Part shown: positions 56,446 to 64,000 of the stretch, piece after piece
How the letters are laid out: every line of letters begins with the position of its first letter
Position numbering within the stretch: the stretch's first letter is position 1
From: Gonatopus flavifemur
Taxonomy: Eukaryota > Arthropoda > Insecta > Hymenoptera > Dryinidae
Length of the DNA stretch: 64,000 nucleotides
Direction of reading: 5' to 3'
Assembly: GCA_018340375.1 (NCBI GenBank)
Contig: JAFFJZ010000007.1
Location: forward strand, 28,184,001-28,248,000
The notes under the pieces: model-generated
The model's database searches: none
The model's input: the letters and a program-made list of their open reading frames with translations, nothing else
Told to the model about the DNA's origin: nothing
Made by a program: the position numbers and the translations under genes

Positions 56446-58366
56446 TTCATCATCATCATCATGAAGTAATCAGTCTTACGACTGGTTTGATGAAGCCCAC
56501 CCCTGTCTATTATCCGCCAAACGTTTAATTTCTACATATCTACTACATCCCTTGTCTTGTACGATTTGCTTCATGTAACTTGATCTAGGTCTACCTTTAC
56601 CAGTTTTACCATTCATTTTCCCTTCCAATATTGTTTTCAATAAACTCTCATGCCGTAATGTGTGTCCTATAAGATTGCTTCTCCTTTTCACGATGTGTTT
56701 CAAAAGATTTCTTTCTTCATTTATCTGCTCGAGTACTTCTTCATTTTTGACTTTGTCTATCCATTTTATTCTGAGCATCCTCCTATAACACCACATTTCA
56801 AAAGCTTCGAGTCTTCGTTGATCAGTTTTCCCCATTGTCCAAGTTTCGCAACCATATAATGCTGTGCTACAAACACAACTTTTCAAGAATTTCTTCCTTA
56901 CTTCCAAGCTTATATTTTTTGAGCATAATAACTGTTTCTTTTGGTAAAAAGCCTGTTTCCCTTGTGCTATTCTTGCTCTTATATCTCTTTCGCTTTTGCC
57001 GTTTTCTGTAATTATGCTTCCTAGATATTTAAATTCTTTCACCTGTTAAATTGTCTCGGTATCTATTTTGATTTTCGTTCCTCTAGCTGTTTTCGCTGCT
57101 GTACACATCATGAATTTTGTTTTGTCTTTATTCATATTCATACAATAGTTTGCCAATAATATTGTTCTCATAGTGTTGAGAATATTTTCTAACTCAGTAC
57201 TACTCGTGGCAAATATAGCTATGTCATCCGCGAATCTCAACATACTTATATTTTCTCCCTGAATCTGTAATTTCGATTGAATTTCCTCCTTCACTTCGCT
57301 CATTGCGTCTTCTATATATAAATTGAAAATCAGTGGCGATAATGAGCATCCTTGTCTCACCCCTCTTGTTATTTGTGCTTCCCCTTCCTGACCCTCTATG
57401 TCTATTATTGCACTTTGATTCTTATATAATTCGTATATTATTCTTCTATCTTTATAATTTATTCCCACCTTCTTCAGGATCGCAAACATCTTCTCCCAGT
57501 CCACATTATCGAAAGCCTTTTGTATATCCACAAAACCTATGTACACAGATTTCTTCAGCGCTATCCTATTCTCTATTACTGCCCTAAGTGCTAAAATTGC
57601 TTCGCGCGTTCCCCTATTTTTTCTAAAACCAAACTGATCTTCTGCCAATCTACTCTCTATTTTATTTTCCATCCTCCTGTATATAATTTTGGTCAGTATT
57701 TTCGAAGCATGTGAAGTTAAACTGATCGTTCTGTAGTTCTCGCATTTGTCTGCCCCTTGTTTTTTCGGGATAGCGACAATTTCATTCTTTTGGAAATCTT
57801 CCGGTACTTCTCCTTTTTCGTACATATCTCTAATTAATTCAAACAGTGTGTCACGAGTTCCTTCACTGCAGGCTTTTATAAAGTCCGCACTTATGCCATC
57901 TATGCCTGGCGCTTTATTATTTTTCAATTCTCTCAAAGCCTTGTCGAATTCTGATCTCAATATCGAATCTCCCAATTCTTCCTCATCTGCATCCTCCTCC
58001 TTCTCTAAAAGTGCTATATCATCGTTTCCTCTATACAAGTCTTCCAAATGATTGATCCACTGTTCTATTTTCTCTTCCGTTTTTATCAATTGTCGTCCTA
58101 GAGAGTTTCTAATCTTATTGCTTCTAGATTTCATTTGTCCGAAAAATCTTTTAATAATCCTATATGCTTCATCTATTTTTCCTAAATGCAATCTTATTTC
58201 TATTTCCTGACATTTCTCTTCTAACCACTGTTCTTTTGCTTTCCTTGATTCTCTTATTATTTTATTTCTCAATGATTTGTATCGTTGCTGGCCTTCTTGG
58301 CTATCATTATTCTTTTATTTTCTTCTTTCATTTATCAATTCTAAAATTTCTCCCGTTATCCATGGG
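56446..58366 (-). mobile_element. RTE-like LINE, 5'-truncated
   Basis: About 1.9 kb of a non-LTR retrotransposon. The 3' end on the minus strand is GTCGTAAGACTGATTACTTC followed by a (GAT)n tail (plus-strand 56446-56463), the sort of short microsatellite tail common in RTE-type LINEs. The 5' end stops in the linker before the reverse transcriptase (PWITGEILELINERRK), with the endonuclease domain missing, as expected for 5' truncation during target-primed insertion. It abuts the foldback at 58367. Confidence 0.85.
56476..58360 (-). pseudogene. LINE ORF2: reverse transcriptase and C-terminal domain, two stops
   Basis: The 408-codon piece (58272-57046) holds reverse transcriptase motifs in order: NNKAPGIDGISADFIK (~residue 118), SLTSHASKILTK, EDQFGFRKNRGTREA (~211), the first catalytic Asp in GFVDIQKAFDNVDW (~249), RGVRQGCSLSPLIFNLY (~303) and FADD with the catalytic Asp pair (~347-350). 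A TAA at 57046-57048 interrupts the frame; reading on without a shift gives EFKYLGSIITENG and the RTE-type C-terminus (YGCETWTMGKTDQRRLEAFE, then MWCYRRMLRIKW, then GHTLRHESL and GRPR). Upstream of 58272 the frame continues to about 58360 with one more TAA near 58318. Catalytic residues are intact, but stops and missing endonuclease make it dead. Assignment to RTE rests on the C-terminal motifs. Confidence 0.9.
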
Positions 58367-58990
58367 TTTTTAATAATTTTTTTTTAGCATTCCCTCATGA
58401 TAATCATGAACAACCAATACACTAATCGATTGAGCCGCTCTTCAGGAGTAAGAAAAACTTTTTTTATTGAAGATTTTTCACAAAATGGCGGCTGTAGGAG
58501 CGTTTTGCAGGAAACTATGGTTTGAAATCGGCAAGCAGCAGAACTCGAAGAGTTTTCATCCGATCGACTTGAAAATTGAACTGTAACTTCATCGTGTGAT
58601 TATCTAGTGAAATACACACGATTTTCACGATTGGTCAACAGGATTTTTTTTTATGAACAATCAAAGTCGACTTCTTTAGGAAAATTCGAGTTTTTTGTCC
58701 AAGATCTCGCCGGTTTGCGAAAAAAATTCTTCAAATTATGATCGTGTGTACTTCACTAGATAATCACACAATGAAGTCACAGTTCGATTCTCAAGACGAT
58801 CGGATGAAAACTCTCAGAGTTCTGCTGCTTGCCGATTTGTAACCATAGTTTCCAGCAAAACGCTCCTACAGCCGCCATTTTGTAAAAACTCTTCAATAAA
58901 AAAAGTTTTTCTTACTCTTGAAGAGCTGCTCAATCGATTGGTGTATTGGTGTATTGGTTGTTCATGATTATCATAACGGAATGCTCAAAA
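58367..58990. mobile_element. ~620-bp foldback
   Basis: The left arm (about 58367-58625) and right arm (about 58735-58990) are inverted copies: GCATTCC, TGATAATCATGAACAACCAA, AATCGATTGAG, AGTAAGAAAAACTTTTTTTA, AAAATGGCGGCTGTAGGAGC and ATTATCTAGTGAA all recur as complements. The right arm has an extra GGTGTATT repeat (GTGTATTGGTGTATTGG), a local slippage. The LINE's truncated 5' end lies exactly at the outer edge of the left arm. Confidence 0.8.
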
Positions 58991-59159
58991 AAATTATTGA
59001 AAAAAGCTTTTTTTTTAGAGAATAAGGGGGATATAACCCCGTAAGAAAAATTGGAAAGAATTATTCCATAAAATAGTCCAGAATTAATTATGTAATGAAT
59101 AAATATGTAAAAAGTGTAATATTCTTTATAGACATCATCATACATTAAGGGGTTACATA

Positions 59160-59387
59160 CACGGAGAAAATAGTATTGCTGGCACAACAAACAAGTCTGT
59201 TGCTATAGCGCCTACAAAAAAAGTGAGCTGAAAGAGCAAGAAAAATGATTGACACAATTTATGTTTTTTTGCTGAAATAAACAAATTTGTTAACAGAACT
59301 AAGGTCTTAGCTGCTGGAGTGAATATGTTTGCAAGGACAAAAAATTTCTTTGAAGGCGCTATAGTAGCAAACCATTTTTTCTCCGTG
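59160..59387 (+). mobile_element. 228-bp class B MITE, copy B, TSD TA
   Basis: CACGGAGAAAATAGTATTGC...CAAACCATTTTTTCTCCGTG, TA on both flanks. Near-twin of 55860-56088. Inserted just after TTAAGGGGTTACA. Confidence 0.9.
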
Positions 59388-59689
59388 TAGAAGAAAGAGA
59401 GAGCCTTTTAAAATGTTCCTCTCCTTCAACATTTTATGCCTATGTAAACTTTAAATGACTTTTCTCGAAAAAAAAATCCATATAAAAATGAAAGTATCCT
59501 TATCATTGTGATTTCCATTTGTTCAATTTTCTTCTCCCTCCTTCAAAATACCCTCAATTGTAAAGGCAAGAACGCAATAACGTGATGCTATCAATGGGGG
59601 CCCAAAGCATTTGATTATCGGTATATAAAAGAAAAACAATGGGCTTGAATGCATTTGGCTGTTATAGTTAAGCTTGTTCGAATGTTTCT
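59388..59689. other. Intergenic, no clear feature
   Basis: No element ends or gene seen. Confidence 0.4.
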
Positions 59690-59804
59690 CTGTTTTGTGG
59701 AAGAATTTCCAAAATTATATATAATTTGTATTTAATTCAGTACAGTTTATATATAACTTATACATAAATAAAATATAATTTTGACAATTTTTCTACTCCG
59801 GAAT
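59690..59804. mobile_element. AT-rich MITE, copy 3
   Basis: GGAAGAATTTCCAAAATTATATATAATT...ATAATTTTGACAATTTTTCTACTCCGG; same layout as 3956-4079 and 24474-24611. The ends are more decayed. Confidence 0.45.
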
Positions 59805-60035
59805 CGCAATTTAGGTGGTGCTCTGGCAACTTTGAAACACCCGTCGTTGCACCTCTGCGTAAAAGCATATTTCTAATTGGAGACAAAAAAAGTGGAATAT
59901 TTTCTCTGATTGAGAGAGCTTTTCCTTCTCATTTTCAGATTACTTTTTGTTTTTAGGTGTGGATTTTAAGTGGGGGGACATGATTTCTCAGAAACTGTTG
60001 TGCAAATCTCATTAAAATTTTGCAATCTTCTTCTT

Positions 60036-60287
60036 CACTGAGAAAAATTCAATCGTATAAAGTCCTATCTTTCTTCGTAAACCAGAGACATTGAATGTTT
60101 CCGACTATACTGCTCTCGATTATGCATTTTTTCCATCAAAAAAAGGAAGAAAGTCACAATCTACCAACTTTTATCATCGCTGATGGTAAAAATGTTCAGG
60201 AATTGAGAGCAGTTATAGTCGAAATCTTTTAATATCCCTGGCTTACGAAGAAAAATAGTACTCTATACGATAAAATTTCTCTCATTA
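60036..60287. mobile_element. Hairpin element, CACTGAGAAAAATTC end (class B-like)
   Basis: Left CACTGAGAAAAATTCAATCG; right CGATAAAATTTCTCTCATTA. Arms share CTTTCTTCGTAAACCAG / CTGGCTTACGAAG and GACTATACTGCTCTC / GAGAGCAGTTATAGTC. The right terminus is mutated and merges with the next element's TTAA. Confidence 0.6.
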
Positions 60288-60288
60288 A

Positions 60289-61249
60289 CCTTTAAACTGT
60301 AATGTCGGTCCCACAGACCGCTAATAGAATTTCATTTGTTCATAAATTCATGAATCGTCGCAAAAGATGCTCAAAATCATGAGTACCTTCTTATTTCACA
60401 TGACCAAACCAAATGCTGTATCACGCGTTCCGCCATTCATCAAGTAGTTTCCATACGGATTGGATTTTCAAAGTGTAGCGGTCTAGCAGACCGGTGTTTA
60501 CCGTTTGTGTAAGTTTTTTTGCAAGGTTGTGCGGGTTGATATTTTATCGGCTCATTGGAATGAGATTACATTTCGATTCACTGTCCTATTTTGATATCAT
60601 TACTTTGATCACTATTAATGATAATGTATTATGACACACTGAAAACTGAAAAAAACAGAGTTTTTAAGATGAATGACTCATTCTGCTTGAAACTGCTGTC
60701 AGATCCACTCACAAAATATTTTTCAGGTCTTGAGAGGTTTTTATCTCTGTAAATCGGTCCACAAACTTGCAAACTTTCTACCCGATTTCGTCCGGAATCA
60801 CCAAATCCGAACATCCAGTCAAAAAATGACAGCAAATTTTAGGATGGTTCTGTTCATAATCTATAACTGGGATATCTGGTCAAAAATTGACAAATTTTTC
60901 TCGCTATATAGGTTTTGACAGAATATTGAGATTCAGCAATTCCGGAGAGAATCAAGTTGGAAGTTTGTCAGTTCCTGAGCAGATTTCCAGACCCAAAAAC
61001 CGTTCAATACCTGACGACTATTTTTTGAGCAGATCTGGCAGCAGTTTTCAGCAGGATATATTTTATATTCCTAATATATTGAAATGTGTGCTGATTTTTC
61101 TATTGTAATATCTTTCATAACTTCGAAAATAGTCAAAAACATACTTTTGTAACCTCAAGTTGCTCAAAATCTGAGTAAATAATATTAGCGGTCTGTGATA
61201 CCGATGTTTACCAATAGTGTGATTTTTTTAGACATTACAATTTAAAGGG
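60289..61249. mobile_element. 961-bp element, CCTTTAAACTGTAATGTC ends (piggyBac-like?)
   Basis: Left CCTTTAAACTGTAATGTCGG after TTAA; on the other strand, right CCCTTTAAATTGTAATGTC after TATA. Subterminal GGTCTG/CAGACC palindromes occur three times (CGGTCCCACAGACCG at 60306, GCGGTCTAGCAGACCGG near 60479, GCGGTCTGTGATACCG near 61188). TTAA plus CCCTTT ends would fit piggyBac; only one TTAA is intact. No transposase. Confidence 0.55.
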
Positions 61250-61331
61250 TATAGATAAGATTGACTCATGAATTATCGAAGGACCTTTTATTTCATTACT
61301 TACAACTTATTATACTGGTCAACAGCCATTT

Positions 61332-61846
61332 TGGTGCCTGAGGTTTGAGAACTGATTCGGAGTAGTTTTGGGGTACTGAATACGAAAACAACATCAGATT
61401 TGTTAGATCTGCTCGTTTTTTATAATTTATTCATATATAAAATCCATCAATTATATAGATTTTATATGAACATTATGTATAAAAGGTAATAGAAAGCGAG
61501 CTGATCCAAGAAATCTGATGTTCAATCAGCAATGTTCAAAGAAATAGTTGCAGCAACTACTTGAATAGTCAATTTTCGACCATCTACTAAAGTAGTTGCT
61601 GAAGCTACTTAGTAGTCAGGACAAGTAGCACGTTAGCTGTCTCAACTAATTCAAAAGAACTCAGGTATTCACGTTAGTTAGTGCAACTATCGAGTTACTT
61701 ATCCTAACTATTGAGTTGCTGCAGCAGCTACTCAAGTAGATGGTCGAAAATGGAATATTCAAGTAGTTGCTGCAACTATTCTTTTTTTTCCGTGCATTCA
61801 ACGCATCAAAAGCATTCCAAAATCAGTTATCAAACCTCAGACACCA
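61332..61846. mobile_element. Inverted-repeat element with two hairpins inside
   Basis: Outer ends TGGTGCCTGAGGTTTGAGAA and, on the other strand, TGGTGTCTGAGGTTTGATAA. Inside are an AT-rich hairpin (about 61388-61520, GATTTGTTAGATCTGCTCG facing CGAGCTGATCCAAGAAATC) and a second hairpin (about 61530-61794) made of GTAGTTGCTGCAACTA words, with a TTTTTTTTCCGTG class B right end. Confidence 0.7.
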
Positions 61847-62459
61847 GAGGAAATTTTTTTGTTGTTGATCTGTGTTGTGAGAGGAAAAAAGAATAAGTGA
61901 CAAAGAGTGAATGATAAGTAGCAAAAATTTATTAGAATCAGATCTAATTCTTTTTTAAATTCCTTCGGTTAATTACGAGTGACAGTCATCTATTAGCAGA
62001 TAGCTTCTCCTTGTCTGAATTAAAATAAAGCTGTAATGAGTTATCGTATCCACTATGAAGACACTTCTGTTTCGAAGTGTATCTGAAAAACAAGCTTCAT
62101 TTGCTAACACTTTTCCAGAATTATGACTTGAAAATTAGCCTTAGAGTTTGAATAAAAAAATTATTTTACACTATTGAAAGAAATGCTTCTCAACATCTAA
62201 AACCTATGTAACCGCTTAAAAAAAACAATCTAATTCTAAAATATAGTCTACTATCGATGTAAGTTGAATATCACGAGGTTTCATCGTGAAAAGAGATATT
62301 TCAAATAATAAATTTGACATCATTCAAGGGTCTGAATGTTTTTTTTTCATACAAAAAAAAAACACTGTAAGGAATAATCGGAATTTGCCTGTATCCAATA
62401 TCCGGAAGTTTTCTATGAATCGTATGAAAATCACTTTCTAAAAAAAATGTACCTTGAAT
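61847..62459. other. Unique sequence, no gene recognised
   Basis: AT-rich; could be downstream untranslated sequence if the open frame at 62460 is real. Confidence 0.35.
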
Positions 62460-63110
62460 TTATGTGAAAGTTCCTAATTTTATGGAATTTTTACGACAAC
62501 TTGATAGAAAATCATAGTAAATAGTTTTCCATAGAACCTTTTCACAAAATTCATCAACGATCTCATGGGGTGATACTTGTTCCGCAAATTCCAATCTTTC
62601 GCTTTCCATTCTCAATATAAGTTCTAAATCCCATTCTAGCATGCATCGTAACGTTTCCAATACCTCCTCGGAAGAAGTAAGAATCCTTGGTACGAAAATC
62701 CATTTTCACCTAACTTGTGGAACGAAGAAGAATACACGTTGCCAAACCTTTTCACTAAAAATGGTTCTTCGATTTCAATTTCCAATAGAACTTTACGTGA
62801 TGGGGACCAATTTTTCACATTGAAATGACAGAATATTTGCTTCCTTTGTGAAAGGCGTGAAATAGATAGTGAAAATTCCCTGTAAAAGAAAAGCTTGCAT
62901 CGTCATTTTATATTCCTGCAAAAGTAAATTTTGTTGACAATTCTGGCATGTAAAAATGATAAAAATCGAGCAACATTTTTTCATAGTTGTCTTGTTCCAG
63001 AAGTATCGGAATACTTCTAAGACGTGAAAGTTTATTTCCAATTCCGAAAATCAATATCACCCTCATTAGCAGAGCATTTGAAAAACAGAAATCTTATGAA
63101 TGTAAATACA
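62460..63110 (-). CDS. Possible multi-exon or broken minus-strand coding region, unknown product
   Basis: Three non-repetitive open stretches follow each other on the minus strand in different frames. (1) About 63110-62915: NALLMRVILIFGIGNKLSRL, then LLEQDNYEKMLLDFYHFYMP. (2) 62879-62640: SPSRKVLLEIEIEEPFLVKR then FGNVYSSSFHKLGENGFSYQ. (3) 62666-62460, ending in TAA: VLETLRCMLEWDLELILRME, then SERLEFAEQVSPHEIVDEFC. Good 3' splice-like sequences (TTTACTTTTGCAG at 62916, TTTTCTTTTACAG at 62880, TTACTTCTTCCGAG at 62667) precede or join them; donors are less clear. It could be spliced exons or a frameshifted pseudogene. I do not recognise the family. Confidence 0.3.
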
Positions 63111-63289
63111 AATTTCTCATACCAAAAACAAGAGTTCCTCAAGAGCGGACCTGGATCGTCAACAAACAGACGAACCATCACGAACAATTGTTAATCCTCG
63201 ATCCTTGACCGCTAGCAAATCAATTCCAATTCCATTAGGGTGCGGAATTTGATTTTCCCAAACTGAAAAACAAAACAGTAGTCTAGGAT
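63111..63289. other. Unique sequence
   Basis: Nothing recognised. Confidence 0.35.
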
Positions 63290-63610
63290 AAACACAGTCG
63301 CAACGAATCAAAGAGTTTCTCGAAATCTTAGTTTCGTTGCACAATGCATCAGTCGACATTCTTTTCCGATTTGAATCTGCAAGCTCACGACTCTCGAAAT
63401 ATCCTTTCGGAGAAGCAAATAAAAGTACGAAAAGAAAAAGAGAAGATCTCGCTCGTACTGGTCTCTGTGTTTTGTTAGTCTCCGCTGTGTCGTGAAGACC
63501 GGCGCGGTGTTATTGTTATATCGTGCACACAGTGAATTTTCGTTTCTGGCGTGTGCGGGCAAACAAGACGCATTGGTTTGTCTTGTAATTGCTGAAAACA
63601 TGGGACCCAA
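63290..63610 (+). promoter_or_regulatory. Possible promoter / 5' UTR and tiny first coding exon (uncertain)
   Basis: The stretch is less AT-rich and CpG-containing compared with its surroundings (63470-63600). An ATG at 63600-63602 (AAAACATGGGA context) is followed after ATG GGA CCC AA by GTATGTTTAC at 63611, a plausible 5' splice donor. That would make a 4-codon first exon of a + strand gene continuing beyond the window. No TATA box or initiator was convincingly identified. A 100-codon minus-strand frame covers the same bases but has no recognised motif. Confidence 0.2.
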
Positions 63611-64000
63611 GTATGTTTACAGTGTCATTGAGGTGGAGTCACACCTCTCGAGCAACGGTTGACCACTTCTCGAAAAGCTTCCTAGTAGTTTTCCTCCCCG
63701 TGTGATGCGTCAACCACCAATCGTCACGGAGAAATATTCATCGGAAGCCACTATTTATTCCCGCGAGAAAGGAATCCCAAAAGAACGAGACATCGACGAT
63801 ACCGTGGGTGTACGTGATGACGATGGAAGATTTCACTTGTAAAAACGGCCTTTCGTCATCGTTTTTCTCTCACCTTCGCCGAATGCGACACAATTTGACA
63901 AATCCTTGAGGATGTAAAGGGGATTACGTAAAACACAGATCCCACTATTTTCATGTATAAAAGATGTTGAATCAATATTGAAAGTTCAATAATATGTATT
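63611..64000. other. Unique sequence to window end
   Basis: No element or exon recognised; intron sequence if the call at 63290-63610 is right. Confidence 0.3.

Larger units (their letters stand above)
55562..59040. mobile_element. Possible TTAA-type host element interrupted by LINE and MITE (tentative)
   Basis: GGGGGCATATACC after TTAA (55558-55561) and GGATATAACCCC before GTAA (59037-59044) resemble the two ends of the GGGGTTA elements at 19081 and 25773. If so, the MITE at 55860-56088, the LINE and perhaps the foldback at 58367-58990 lie inside it. A second left-end-like GGGGTTACATAC after TTAA is at 59149. The ends match poorly, so this is a hypothesis. Confidence 0.3.

Noticed and set aside
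57333..58373. Plus-strand 84, 101 and 69 codon frames
   Set aside because: They lie antisense to the LINE reverse transcriptase and have biased Ser/Leu/Phe composition from antisense reading.
1..64000. tRNA, rRNA or snRNA genes
   Set aside because: I looked for B-box-like GGTTCRANTCC and rRNA-like sequence and found none with supporting context; a covariance-model search would be needed to exclude them.
1..64000. Endogenous virus or LTR retrotransposon remains
   Set aside because: No long terminal repeats, gag, integrase or protease motifs or viral structural gene motifs were seen; the only reverse transcriptase belongs to the LINE.

Overview
The window looks like a gene-poor, AT-rich piece of an animal nuclear genome, most likely an insect. 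The support is: mariner transposases of irritans and mauritiana type, an RTE-like LINE, hAT-type elements with perfect 8-bp target duplications, TTAA-flanked elements, many short hairpin (MITE-like) elements, and no operons, long uninterrupted host reading frames or bacterial signals. Hymenoptera is a guess from general style, not a demonstrated assignment. No intact host protein-coding gene can be supported. A few short stretches look exon-like (14.9-15.6, 47.9-48.0, 50.7-50.9 and 62.5-63.1 kb, plus a possible first exon at 63.6 kb); all are low confidence.

Layout. 0-6.4 kb: mostly unique DNA with a piggyBac-like MITE, small palindromes and a protein-like tandem repeat. 6.4-8.0 kb: a hairpin element beside a nearly full-length mariner with two stop codons. 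8.1-12.1 kb: a run of hairpin elements. 12-18.5 kb: mostly unique DNA, with one dispersed repeat and a possible MATH-domain relic. 18.5-20.8 kb: nested hairpins and a GGTGTAA-rich foldback inside a GGGGTTA element. 21-24 kb: unique DNA. 24.5-32 kb: dense MITEs, a TTAA element with an element inside it, and two foldbacks. 32-37 kb: largely unique. 37-41 kb: hairpins, two colliding mariner relics and a GC-rich inverted repeat. 41.6-46.2 kb: a multi-level transposon nest. 46-52 kb: mostly unique. 52-62 kb: hairpins, inverted satellites, a 5'-truncated LINE against a foldback, and further inverted-repeat elements. 62-64 kb: unique DNA, possibly genic.

The main result is that most inverted-repeat elements fall into two terminal classes. 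Class A has ends CCC...GGG, with at least ten different-looking members; class B has ends close to CACGGAGAAAA...TTTTCTCCGTG. In nearly every case where both ends can be read, the element is bounded by a matching 2-bp duplication, which for class A varies widely in sequence (TT, TA, AA, GA, TG, TC, AC, AT). Neither class carries a transposase here, so the enzyme that moves them is unknown from this window. The second result is the 41.6-46.2 kb nest, where a short AGATCTG-rich element has been opened by six separate insertions, some of which carry further insertions. All boundaries were read by eye; no alignment or database search was run.
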